64,000 nt of DNA from BRH-c25 sp035627615 (GTDB lineage Bacteria > Bacillota > Clostridia > Lutisporales > Lutisporaceae). How positions within the stretch are numbered: the stretch's first letter is position 1; every line of letters begins with the position of its first letter. The stretch is from NCBI GenBank assembly GCA_035627615.1, contig DASPLL010000056.1, positions 1 to 64,000 on the forward strand, in the 5' to 3' direction. The notes under the pieces are model-generated. The model had not been told where the DNA came from. It did no database searches and saw nothing but the letters and a program-made list of their open reading frames with translations. Position numbers and translations under genes: made by a program. Shown piece after piece: positions 42,800 to 51,521 of this stretch.

Positions 42800-43573
42800 T
42801 TACTCTGACATTTTCCGATATACAGACGGGGGAACGCCAACCTTTTCTCTGAATAAACTTGCGGAATGGCCGTTATAGTCCATATTGCAGGCAGCAAAGG
42901 CCTGTGCGATGGAAAGGTTGGTATCCAGCAGCTTCTCCCTCAATTTGCTAATTTTATAATTGATATAATACTCATGAGGGGTTATGCCGGTATGCTTCTT
43001 GAACAGCTTTGTGAAATGTGCCTTGCTGAGGCATGCCGCCTTTGCCGTTTCGTCGGCGTCAAACGGCTCCTGCCAATGCGTTTCTATGTATTGTCTGCCC
43101 CGTCTGACTTCTTCTTTCCCCCTGTATATTTTTTTAAAGATAAAAACGGCGGCAAAGTATTCTACCACACCATCAGACTTTACCAATGGGAAACATGTAA
43201 TGTCTGTGCTTATGGTCTGTATATCTCTATCTTCCACATTAAAATACCGGATCATATCCTGATAGGGCGCATTGAAATCGGTAAGATATACGGTTTTGCC
43301 CGTCAATACCTGCCTGACCTGATCCATAACACCAAGCTCACGCACGATGGGATCCTCAAAAACGTTGTATTTGCCCACATGGGATTCCATGCTTTTTATG
43401 CCTATCATCTCCAGCGTCGCTTTGTTAATCAGCCTCGCTGTCCCATCAAGTGAGAAAACCTGGATCGGATAGGGGAAGAACTCGATTACTTTCGCAAGCA
43501 GCTCTTGCTCCTCAAAAAACGACTGGAATGATTTAACCAGGCTCCTTTGTGCATCCTCAACCTGATCTTTCAT
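42800..43573 (-). CDS. AraC-family regulator with N-terminal PAS-like domain, copy 2
   Basis: 257 residues from ATG at 43573 (GAGGG seven bases before). The N-terminal half is a PAS-like sensor (LLAKVIEFFPYPIQVFSLDG, VYLTDFNAPYQDMIRYFNVE). C-terminal half is an AraC DNA-binding domain (about 155-255: ADETAKAACLSKAHFTKLFK, then GITPHEYYINYKISKLREKL) with two helix-turn-helices. The AraC part is almost identical, also in DNA, to the neighbour at 43594, so one copy arose by recent tandem duplication. Starts 20 bases after that gene ends. Confidence 0.86.
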   Translation of the reverse strand: MKDQVEDAQRSLVKSFQSFFEEQELLAKVIEFFPYPIQVFSLDGTARLINKATLEMIGIKSMESHVGKYNVFEDPIVRELGVMDQVRQVLTGKTVYLTDFNAPYQDMIRYFNVEDRDIQTISTDITCFPLVKSDGVVEYFAAVFIFKKIYRGKEEVRRGRQYIETHWQEPFDADETAKAACLSKAHFTKLFKKHTGITPHEYYINYKISKLREKLLDTNLSIAQAFAACNMDYNGHSASLFREKVGVPPSVYRKMSE

Positions 43574-43593
43574 GGATTGACCCTCATTTCTTT

Positions 43594-44367
43594 TTAACAT
43601 GATATTTTCCGATAAGCGGAAGGGGAAACGCCGGTTTTGTCTTTAAATAATCTTGCGGAATGGCCGTTATAGTCCATATTGCAGGCGGCAAAGGCCTGGG
43701 CGATGGAAAGGTTGGTATCCAGCAGCTTCTCCCTCAATTTGCTGATTTTATAATTGATATAATACTCATGGGGGGTTATGCCGGTATGCTTCTTGAACAG
43801 CTTTGTGAAATGTGCCTTGCTAAGGCACGCCGCCTTTGCCGTTTCGTCGGCGTCAAACCTTTCCAGCCAGTGGTTTTCTATATATTCTTTCGCCCTTTCG
43901 ATTTCATCCTTGCCGCGATAAACTCTCCTGTTGATCAAAAATGCCGCAACATATATCACCCGTCTCAAGTCATCCAGAATAGGGAAAACTGTAATGTCCT
44001 GATATACGGCCTCCACATCAAAGTCCTGTATGCCGTAACGCTCCGCAATTTCTTCTAAAGGCACTCTAACATCCGGGAAAAAGACGGTCTCTCCCTGGAA
44101 AGCCCGCTGCAACACATGGAGCTGGCCCGATGCGATAATATAAGGATCTTTGAATACATTGTATTTCCCGACAACCATGTCCGGGCTGATAGCATGATAT
44201 TCGGCCAGCATAGCTTTATTCACCAGCACCGATGTTCCGTCCGGAGCATAAATCTGAATTGGATAGGGGAAGCACTCGATCACTTTGGCAAGCAGTTCTT
44301 CCTTTCCAAAAAGCGATTGAAATGACTCTATAATGTTGTTTTGCCTGCCGTCCATATTATCCCCCAT
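43594..44367 (-). CDS. AraC-family regulator with N-terminal PAS-like domain, copy 1
   Basis: 257 residues; ATG at 44367 or 44355, both with purine-rich sites. PAS-like sensor (LLAKVIECFPYPIQIYAPDG, VNKAMLAEYHAI, VFFPDVRVPLEEIAERYGIQ), then the same AraC domain as its neighbour (KHTGITPHEYYINYK, LSIAQAFAACNMDYNGHSA). First of three tandem PAS genes on this strand. The PAS parts have diverged more than the DNA-binding parts, which suggests different signals feeding the same targets. Confidence 0.86.
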   Translation of the reverse strand: MGDNMDGRQNNIIESFQSLFGKEELLAKVIECFPYPIQIYAPDGTSVLVNKAMLAEYHAISPDMVVGKYNVFKDPYIIASGQLHVLQRAFQGETVFFPDVRVPLEEIAERYGIQDFDVEAVYQDITVFPILDDLRRVIYVAAFLINRRVYRGKDEIERAKEYIENHWLERFDADETAKAACLSKAHFTKLFKKHTGITPHEYYINYKISKLREKLLDTNLSIAQAFAACNMDYNGHSARLFKDKTGVSPSAYRKISC

Positions 44368-44481
44368 TTTTCTCCCGCTTCTTTAACGGTCATATAATTC
44401 AGCATGGTATCCCCATATTGTTTCTTTTATTATACTATAAATTTCAGTATATTTCGATGTTTAGAAATATATTGAAGACGG

Positions 44482-44742
44482 AAAAGTAGAAGAATGCGAC
44501 ATAATTAAAGTCCGTGATGCACTATGGAAGCTATTATAAGACAACGAACACCGACGTGGGGAAGCTATGTTTGACGAAGCCTTTCACTGACCTCGGAACG
44601 GGAATACCCCTGGCAAAATAACCAGACGGGCCTGCAGCGATGGGACCCCCGAAAGTTTTTTTGCTGGCTTTGAAAGGTGAGGAGGACATACTTCCCCTAC
44701 AGTCGGAGTTCTTCACAAACTACGTCGCATTTTTCTACTTTT
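44482..44742. mobile_element. MITE-like element with 19-base terminal inverted repeats
   Basis: AAAAGTAGAAGAATGCGAC at 44482-44500 is matched, with one mismatch, by the complement of 44724-44742. Further inside, GGGGAAG(C)TATGT-like words also pair (about 44558 and 44690), so the 261 bases could fold as one long imperfect hairpin. No transposase. No clear target-site duplication. The right end overlaps the stop codon of the methyltransferase gene. Confidence 0.6.
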
Positions 44743-45469
44743 TTCTTGCCGATACAAGCAGCATCATTGGCCGGCGCAGTTCATCCAGCATTCCGGGAAT
44801 GGTGTAAAGCAAATTTTCAGCCGGTTTTGGTTCAACAAGTCCTGTTATTTCAAATCCTGCCTTTATAAGGCTGTTTAAATATGTAGTTAATGTTTTGTGA
44901 TACTTTAGAACTTCCTCACCTAAAAAAACAGCTTTACGCACATCCTCGGTGAAATATTGATCGACAGGCCAGTGCAGACGGTTACCCTGACCATCATAAT
45001 ACCAATCCTGCGTTCCATATGCGGTGAAAATGGGGTGCTCCACTGAAAATACAAAATCTCCGTCCTTTGAAAGGCATTTGCTTATTTTGTTCAGAATATC
45101 CTCAAAGGATTGAACATAATGAAATGCTAAAGAACTGATAACCACATCAAAGGAATCAGCCGGAAAGTCTAAATCCTCAATTGGCATACACATATACCTT
45201 ATAGCTGCATTCTGCGTTTTGCTCCTTGCTTCACTTAACATTTTCTGCGAAATATCAATACCGACAGCAGATTTTGCCCCATGCTCTGCGGCATACCGGC
45301 AGTGCCACCCAAAACCGCAGCCCAGATCCAACACCCTTTTACCCTTAAAATCGGGTAACAGCTTTTTCAGCTCATGCCATTCCCCGGCGCCATCAAGCCC
45401 CTTTTTCGAACGTTCCATATTACTGTATTTTTCAAAAAAGATGCTGTCATCATATTTGTTTTGCTGCAT
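44735..45469 (-). CDS. Class I SAM-dependent methyltransferase
   Basis: 244 residues, GGAGG before the ATG. SAM-binding motif I is clear, GKRVLDLGCGFGWHCRYAAE, followed by AVGIDISQKMLSEARSK and FDVVISSLAFHYVQSFEDI. The later VEHPIFTAYGTQDWYYDGQG is typical of small-molecule or quinone-type methyltransferases in Firmicutes. Substrate unknown. The last codons and stop come from the inverted repeat of the neighbouring MITE-like element, so the C-terminus may have been altered by its insertion. Confidence 0.87.
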   Translation of the reverse strand: MQQNKYDDSIFFEKYSNMERSKKGLDGAGEWHELKKLLPDFKGKRVLDLGCGFGWHCRYAAEHGAKSAVGIDISQKMLSEARSKTQNAAIRYMCMPIEDLDFPADSFDVVISSLAFHYVQSFEDILNKISKCLSKDGDFVFSVEHPIFTAYGTQDWYYDGQGNRLHWPVDQYFTEDVRKAVFLGEEVLKYHKTLTTYLNSLIKAGFEITGLVEPKPAENLLYTIPGMLDELRRPMMLLVSARKK

Positions 45470-45600
45470 TTTGATTCCTCCGTTCCTTCTTCATTGTATT
45501 GATTCACTAGAATACAATAAAGATAAAAAATGCAACCCTATTATATCATTTAACAAAAAAATAAAAAAGAAGGTTCTTCTCCTTCTTATTATGATCATAA

Positions 45601-45683
45601 TGGTGCGGTCGATGGGACTTGAACCCATACGGTTGCCCACACGCCCCTCAAACGTGCGCGTCTGCCAGTTCCGCCACGACCGC
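45601..45683 (-). tRNA. tRNA-Leu (anticodon GAG)
   Basis: On the minus strand a complete 83-base class II tRNA: acceptor GCGGTCG/CGACCGC, D-arm with GGCGGAACTGGCAGACGC, anticodon stem CACGT/GCGTG with loop TTGAGGG (anticodon GAG), a long variable arm, T-arm GGGTTCAAGTCCC, and an encoded ACCA end. Confidence 0.95.
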
Positions 45684-45776
45684 TTGTCACATTGACTATT
45701 ATATATCCTTATAGCCTCTATGTCAATAGAAATCTATATGTCAAAAAAGTAAAGTTTTCCCGGTAATATTACTCTT

Positions 45777-47375
45777 CTATTGTTTACTCTCCGGTATGAA
45801 CCACTGGTGTATGTTCCTGTACGGATCCGCAGCATCAGGCTTGATCTCTCCTGCTATTTTATTTCTTACAACGATCGCCGCATCCCTGAACATGAGGCTG
45901 ATGCACGGCACTTCTTCCCGGAAAGCCTTCTGGAGGTTTTTATATATTGCTTTTCTCTGTTCATCGCCTATAGCGGTATATGCCTGTTGAAGCAAGGCAT
46001 CCATATCGGGATTGGCATAAGACATAAAATTCTTTCCGCTTTCGATCTGTGTACTGTGGAACGCAAAGGACATATCCTGCGTATTTGAAAGATTGTAGCC
46101 AGTGAGCACAGCATCAAAAGCTTTTGTTCCTATAGCAGACATCATATCTGCAAAAGGAACATACTTGATTTCTACATGGAAGCCCACTTCTTCCAGGCTT
46201 TTCTTTATGTCCTCCGCAGCTTTTCTCCTGAATTCGTTCTCTTCATTAGTCATTAGGGTGAACCTGAGCTCCTGCTTTACTCCGGCAACTTCCCTTTCAA
46301 GCACGCCATCATTGTCCGGATCTGCGAAGCCGGCCCCCTTAAGCAGATTCTGGGCTTCCAACCTGCTGTAGCTGTATTTGACGCCTTCTTCATCCTTCAG
46401 CCATGAGGCCGGATTTACAGGCACATCTGTTACTACCGCATTTCCCAGCAGGTGTTTATCCACGATCGACTTTCTGTTAATACCTTGTATCATTGCCTTC
46501 CTTACCGCTTTTTCCTGAAAAACCGGATTGTTGTAATTCAGGCCGATAAAATCATAATACATGGTGGTATATTTATATGCATTGACATCCTTCATTTCGC
46601 TGTACTTTTCCCAGTCATAGGAGGTCGTATTCAATAGATCCAGCTCCTTGGACTGGAAGGCTGTGGAAAATGCTTCGGTATCATTAATAAATAATATGTT
46701 CAGCTTCTCAACATAAGGCTTTTCCTCGCCCTTCCATTTATCGTTGTATACCAGCTCTATGAATTTGAGCTTGTTATACTGAGATACCTTGAACATACCG
46801 GTACCAACGGGCACTGCATTCAGATCCGCTTTATAGATATGCTGGGGTATAATGGGAAAACTCAGCATATCTACAGCATTTGCAAAAGGCTGGTCAAATA
46901 CTATTTCTATTGTTGAAGCATCCCTTACTTTATATGAAAACACATGCTCCAGATTGCTCTTATATATAGAGTTCTCAGCTTCCTTTATTGTATCCAGAGA
47001 AAATTTTACATCATCGGCGGTAAAGCTTTCGCCATCACTCCAAAGCACATTATCCTTCAGCTTGATCATGCACTTTGAAGAACCCTCTTCGAAGCTCCAG
47101 CTCTGTGCCAGAACAGGAACTATTTTAAGGTTTGTATCATATTCTACCAGGCTTTGAAAAATCAACCCGGAGATCTCATTATATGTCTTGCTCCTGCTGA
47201 GAAGAGGATTCAAAGAACCGGGTTCCACCGAACACATATTTATTGTCCCGCCTGCAACAGGCTCTTCGTTCTGTATGGTTATCTCCGTTTTCTCCGGTTC
47301 AACTACCTTTTCACAGGATATCAGTACAAGTGATACAAGCAGTAGCAGTACCAGTAAAAGCCTTCTTTCCTTCAT
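45777..47375 (-). CDS. Family 5 extracellular solute-binding lipoprotein (oligopeptide-type)
   Basis: 532 residues. Lipid signal ERRLLLVLLLLVSLVLISC, then the SBP_bac_5 fold: GGTINMCSVEPGSLNPLLSR, LAQSWSFEEGSSKCMIKLKD, VLWSDGESFTADDVKFSLDT, VRKAMIQGINRKSIVDKHLL and a late FREEVPCISLMF. These proteins deliver peptides, nickel or sugars to ABC importers of the Opp/Dpp group. No permease or ATPase is next to it, so it is an orphan or partners with a distant importer. Confidence 0.9.
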   Translation of the reverse strand: MKERRLLLVLLLLVSLVLISCEKVVEPEKTEITIQNEEPVAGGTINMCSVEPGSLNPLLSRSKTYNEISGLIFQSLVEYDTNLKIVPVLAQSWSFEEGSSKCMIKLKDNVLWSDGESFTADDVKFSLDTIKEAENSIYKSNLEHVFSYKVRDASTIEIVFDQPFANAVDMLSFPIIPQHIYKADLNAVPVGTGMFKVSQYNKLKFIELVYNDKWKGEEKPYVEKLNILFINDTEAFSTAFQSKELDLLNTTSYDWEKYSEMKDVNAYKYTTMYYDFIGLNYNNPVFQEKAVRKAMIQGINRKSIVDKHLLGNAVVTDVPVNPASWLKDEEGVKYSYSRLEAQNLLKGAGFADPDNDGVLEREVAGVKQELRFTLMTNEENEFRRKAAEDIKKSLEEVGFHVEIKYVPFADMMSAIGTKAFDAVLTGYNLSNTQDMSFAFHSTQIESGKNFMSYANPDMDALLQQAYTAIGDEQRKAIYKNLQKAFREEVPCISLMFRDAAIVVRNKIAGEIKPDAADPYRNIHQWFIPESKQ

Positions 47376-47417
47376 TATCCGTTCTCCATCCTTCGTTATC
47401 CCATATTATTCAGTATT

Positions 47418-47984
47418 TTATTCCCAGTTGTATATCCGTTTATAAATACTGTAGTTTTTTTTAACCCTTTTCACAAAATTTTCCGTTTCTAAAAATGGAA
47501 TTGTATCAAGTGTCCTGCCATTGAGGCTGTAGTTTCTGTCCTTCAACCACTTGTCCACATTCCCGCTGCCTCCGTTGTAAGCAGCAAAAACCAAATCGAA
47601 GCTTCCGCTGTAGTACTCACTCAAGTGTTCAATATACCAGCTGCCCAGCTTGATATTTGTTTCCGGATCATAAAGCATGCTCTCATTATAATCCTTAACA
47701 CCTGTAGTAGCTGCTATCCATTCTCCGGTAGAAGGCGTTATCTGCATCAAGCCTTTTGCCCCCTTCCTTGATTCCGCATAGGGTTCAAAATTGCTTTCTG
47801 TCTTTATGAGTGCAGCAAGCAGCGGCGGGTCTATATTGTGCAGCTGTCCGTATTTAATTATCGCTTCTTTATGCTCTAAAGGATAAAGGAGCTTTAAGAT
47901 GCCCGGTATACAAAGCATTGCTATATAAATCAACAATACTGCCGTTATAAGTCCGGTGTATTTGAATTTCCTGTCTTTAGCCAA
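47418..47984 (-). CDS. Membrane-anchored lytic transglycosylase
   Basis: 188 residues, TTG start at 47984 with GGGGGAGA upstream. One N-terminal membrane segment (YTGLITAVLLIYIAMLCIPGI) then an SLT domain: LLAALIKTESNFEPYAESRKGAKGLMQITPST with the catalytic Glu in KTESNF, and FDLVFAAYNGGSGNV. Cleaves glycan strands of peptidoglycan. It starts three bases after coaE ends, so it is translationally coupled to it. Confidence 0.92.
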   Translation of the reverse strand: MAKDRKFKYTGLITAVLLIYIAMLCIPGILKLLYPLEHKEAIIKYGQLHNIDPPLLAALIKTESNFEPYAESRKGAKGLMQITPSTGEWIAATTGVKDYNESMLYDPETNIKLGSWYIEHLSEYYSGSFDLVFAAYNGGSGNVDKWLKDRNYSLNGRTLDTIPFLETENFVKRVKKNYSIYKRIYNWE

Positions 47985-47987
47985 ATA

Positions 47988-48587
47988 CTATTCTCCCCCA
48001 GAAATAATATTGTTCCATAACTCTTCCAGCTTCTTCTCCACTTCCTCAACTGGTTTGTTATTATCAATGATTACATCAGCGTATTTTTTCCTTACCTCAT
48101 TTGTAAACTGCGAGTTTATCCTGTTCTCCGAATCTTTATAATCGAATTTATCACGCTCTATAAGCCTTCTTATCTGGGTATCCCTGTCTACTATCACAAC
48201 CCAGACACTATCCACATATTTATGCAAGCCCATTTCAATAAGTATGGCAGCATCCACAACAATAATCCTTTTTCCTGATACCTTAAGCTCCCGGATCTTA
48301 TCCTTCACTCTGCTTATTATTTCCGGATGGGTTATACTATTTAAAAGCGCCAGCTTTTCTTTGTCGGAGAATACAATACTTCCCAACCTCTTTCTGTTGA
48401 TTTCCCCACTTGGAAGAAGTATGTTCTCTCCAAAACACTGAACTATTCTATTATATGCAATTTCCCCTTTACTTACAACACCTCTTGCCAGTATATCCAC
48501 ATCTATGACAGCAGCTCCAAGCTTCTTAAGCTTTGCTGCCACGGTACTCTTGCCGCTAGCTATTCCCCCTGTCAGGCCAATAACCAT
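47988..48587 (-). CDS. coaE: Dephospho-CoA kinase
   Basis: 199 residues. Last step of coenzyme A synthesis: phosphorylates the 3' hydroxyl of dephospho-CoA. P-loop IGLTGGIASGKSTV, then VIDVDILARGVV, NSITHPEIISRV and VDAAILIEMGLHKYVDSVWVV, and RLIERD with the conserved basic region. ATG at 48587 follows AAGGTGG by eight bases; longer starts lie within that site. Downstream of polA by 23 bases, a common clostridial order. Confidence 0.95.
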   Translation of the reverse strand: MVIGLTGGIASGKSTVAAKLKKLGAAVIDVDILARGVVSKGEIAYNRIVQCFGENILLPSGEINRKRLGSIVFSDKEKLALLNSITHPEIISRVKDKIRELKVSGKRIIVVDAAILIEMGLHKYVDSVWVVIVDRDTQIRRLIERDKFDYKDSENRINSQFTNEVRKKYADVIIDNNKPVEEVEKKLEELWNNIISGGE

Positions 48588-48610
48588 CACACATCCCACC
48601 TTAATTCCAC

Positions 48611-51220
48611 CTATTTCGCATAATACCAGTTATCACCGCTGCTGATATCGGCAACTACAGGCACCTTTAATTCAATAGCCCTTTCCATACATTCCTTTAC
48701 CAGCTGTTTTACTTCCTGAAGCTCGCTCTTGTGAGTCTCTACAATAAGTTCGTCATGAACCTGAAGTATCAGCTTTGACTTCAGGTTTCTCTTTTTAAGT
48801 TCTTCATGAACCTTGACCATAGCCATTTTTATCAGGTCTGCAGCACTGCCCTGTATCGGAGTATTCATAGCCATCCTCTCTCCGAAATTCCTGTTCATTG
48901 CATTCCTTGATGCAATCTCCGGAATATATCTTCTCCTGTTCATTATTGTTTTGACGTATCCGTCAGCCTTAGCTGCTTCAACTATATCGATCATGTACTG
49001 CTTTACAAGGGGGTACCTGGCAAAGTAATTATCTATATATTTTTTCGCTTCTTTTCTCGAAATCTTCAGATCCTGTGACAGGCCATAATCACTTATACCG
49101 TATACTATTCCGAAGTTCACCGCCTTGGCCCTTCCCCTCATGACAGACGTAACTTCATCAAGTCCGACCCCGAAGACCTCGGAGGCCGTCCTTCTATGAA
49201 TATCCTCGTTTCTTATGAATGTATCAATGAGCCCTTTATCTCCTGATATGTGTGCAAGTACCCTGAGCTCAATCTGTGAATAGTCGGCGTCCACAAGAGT
49301 ATAATCCTCGTTTTTAGGCACAAAAACCTTCCTGATCTGCCTCCCGTTTTCGGTTTTTATAGGAATATTCTGCAAATTGGGCTCTGTGCTGCTGAGCCTT
49401 CCTGTGGCTGTGACCGTCTGGTTCAGCTTGGTATGTATCTTTCCTGTATCAGGGTTTATTATGCCTATAAGCCCGTCAACATAAGTGGACTTAAGCTTTA
49501 CAAGCTGCCTGTACTCAAGAAGCCTCTCAATTATCGGATGCTTGTCGGAAAGCTGCTCCAGCACTTCAACATCTGTGGAATACCCCGTCTTTGTCTTCTT
49601 TACAGCAGGAAGCCCCAGCTTGTCAAACAGTATCACTCCCAGCTGCTTGGTGGAATTTATATTGAATTCCTCTCCGGCTTGTTTGTATATGTCGGAGGTC
49701 AGTACTTCTATCTGTTTTGCAAAATCAGCAGACAGCACCTGGAGCATTTCCTTGTCCACATTGAAGCCCTCATGCTCCATGTCGGCAAGCGCTGTAACCA
49801 AAGGCAGCTCAATAGTATAGTACAGCTCCGCCATCCCATACTCGAGAAGCTTGCCTGCAAATACCGGCTGCAGCTCCGATACCATTTTCACGGTAGCTCC
49901 ATACTTCTGCACCTGATCTGCTCCTTTGGCGTCATATCCGTCCATTGCAGCTCCCAGATACTCCTGGCTCAGGTCCCTGATTTTATAAGAACCCTTTGCA
50001 GGATTCAGCAGATATGCGGCTATCATAGTGTCAAAGCCTACAGACTTCACTTCAATATCATACTTTTTCAGGAGCAGTATGTCCTGCTTGATGTCATGCC
50101 CTGATTTCTCGATTCCCGGATCCTCCGTAACACTTTTCAGAAGCGACCTGCTGCTGTCGCTAAAGGCAAACCTATACTGTTTTCCTGAAACAGATATATA
50201 TACTGTCCTGAGCATTTCTCCCATTTCGTCATCTATTTTGAAAACAAGCCTGCCGGATTCTTTAGCTTCCATAAAGACTTCCTTAAGCTTATCCATGCTG
50301 ATTATTTCCTCTACCGTCAATTCTATTGCCTTTTCTTCCACAGCCGCATCAAGACTGCCGCACATTTTGTCGATCAAAGCCTTGAACTCCAGCTCGGAAA
50401 AGAGCTTGTGAAGCCTCTCCCTGTCAAACTCCTTCAAGGAATAATCCTCCAGGCTGAAACCTATTGGAGCATCCTTTACTATTGTAGCAAGCCTCTTTGA
50501 AAAGATGGCCTGCTCCGCATTGTTTGATACATTCTCTCTTACCTTATTCTTCTTGATCTCCGACACGTTCTGAAGGACATTTTCCACTGTTCCGAACTGC
50601 TGGATAAGCTCCAATGCAGTCTTCTCCCCCACTCCGGGCACACCTGGAATATTATCTGAAGCATCTCCCATAAGTCCCTTGAGATCGGTTATCTGGGCAG
50701 GAGCGATCCCATATATTTCTTTAAGCTTTGCTATATCATATTCCTCAATTTCACTTATCCCTTTTTTGGTCATAAGTGTATGTACATTATCGCTTATGAG
50801 CTGGAGCGCATCCTTGTCTCCGGTGACAATAAGGGTGGCTATGCCTTTTTCATCACACCTGGCTGCAACTGTTCCTATTATATCATCCGCTTCGAAGCCG
50901 TCTATTTCTGTCTGTTTGATATTCATGGCAGCCAGGACCTCCTTAAGCACAGGAATCTGCTCTGCCATTTCCTCCGCCATCTTGTGTCTGCCTGCCTTGT
51001 ATTCGGCATATTCCAGATGCCTGAAGGTAGGCGCCTTCCTGTCAAAGGCGATGCCTATATACTGAGGTTTGTACTCCTCAAGTATTTTATTTATCATATT
51101 CACAAAGCCATATATCACACTTGTATGAAAGCCCTTGGAATTGGTGAGCTTGGGTAGAGCATAAAAAGCTCTGTGCATCAGGCTGTTGCCGTCAATGATT
51201 ATGAGTTTGCCACTATCCAT
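48611..51220 (-). CDS. polA: DNA polymerase I
   Basis: 869 residues. Three regions: a 5'-3' nuclease (about 1-290; LIIDGNSLMHRAFYALP, DRKAPTFRHLEYAEYKAGRH, VTGDKDALQLI, GLMGDASDNIPGVPGVGEKT), a 3'-5' exonuclease-like region (about 300-460), and the polymerase (470-869; motif A VDADYSQIELRVLAHISGD, motif B RAKAVNFGIVYGISDYGLS, motif C QVHDELIVE). The usual DxE of exonuclease motif I is not seen (LVFKIDDEMGE stands there) so proofreading is probably absent, as in many Gram-positive PolA enzymes. First gene of the polA-coaE-transglycosylase operon. Confidence 0.95.
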   Translation of the reverse strand: MDSGKLIIIDGNSLMHRAFYALPKLTNSKGFHTSVIYGFVNMINKILEEYKPQYIGIAFDRKAPTFRHLEYAEYKAGRHKMAEEMAEQIPVLKEVLAAMNIKQTEIDGFEADDIIGTVAARCDEKGIATLIVTGDKDALQLISDNVHTLMTKKGISEIEEYDIAKLKEIYGIAPAQITDLKGLMGDASDNIPGVPGVGEKTALELIQQFGTVENVLQNVSEIKKNKVRENVSNNAEQAIFSKRLATIVKDAPIGFSLEDYSLKEFDRERLHKLFSELEFKALIDKMCGSLDAAVEEKAIELTVEEIISMDKLKEVFMEAKESGRLVFKIDDEMGEMLRTVYISVSGKQYRFAFSDSSRSLLKSVTEDPGIEKSGHDIKQDILLLKKYDIEVKSVGFDTMIAAYLLNPAKGSYKIRDLSQEYLGAAMDGYDAKGADQVQKYGATVKMVSELQPVFAGKLLEYGMAELYYTIELPLVTALADMEHEGFNVDKEMLQVLSADFAKQIEVLTSDIYKQAGEEFNINSTKQLGVILFDKLGLPAVKKTKTGYSTDVEVLEQLSDKHPIIERLLEYRQLVKLKSTYVDGLIGIINPDTGKIHTKLNQTVTATGRLSSTEPNLQNIPIKTENGRQIRKVFVPKNEDYTLVDADYSQIELRVLAHISGDKGLIDTFIRNEDIHRRTASEVFGVGLDEVTSVMRGRAKAVNFGIVYGISDYGLSQDLKISRKEAKKYIDNYFARYPLVKQYMIDIVEAAKADGYVKTIMNRRRYIPEIASRNAMNRNFGERMAMNTPIQGSAADLIKMAMVKVHEELKKRNLKSKLILQVHDELIVETHKSELQEVKQLVKECMERAIELKVPVVADISSGDNWYYAK

Positions 51221-51521
51221 CCCTAATATCCTCCAAAATTTGATATTGAATTCACGGAAATGATCTTAAATGAAATAATTAAAATTTCCGTTATATATTT
51301 CTGCATTTTTCTCATTATGTAATACATATTATTTCCACTTAAAAGCTAAAAACCCTTTTAAATTATGGATAAATAGCAAAAAAGCATATCAACTATAGTG
51401 CTGATATACTTTTTATTAGCCGCGAAAGTTGGACAAGTCATTTTAGTATATGAATCAGTTAAATAATTACATCATTTGTTCAACCATAAAAGCTCTCCCC
51501 GCAGCCTCGCAGCCCTGTCCT
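51221..51521. other. Intergenic stretch with terminator and dispersed repeat
   Basis: Holds the polA promoter region, the terminator below, and the word CCCCGCAGCCTCGCAGCCC at 51496-51514 shared with 24.4 and 28.8 kb. No gene seen. Confidence 0.6.
51379..51414 (-). terminator. Terminator of the sigma/anti-sigma operon
   Basis: Stem AAAAGCATATCA/TGATATACTTTT with a loop of about ten bases and T-rich ends on both strands, about 110 bases past the anti-sigma stop. Confidence 0.65.

Noticed and set aside
44534..44716. 60-codon minus-strand ORF inside the MITE-like element
   Set aside because: No ribosome site, and the sequence is better explained as paired arms of an inverted-repeat element.
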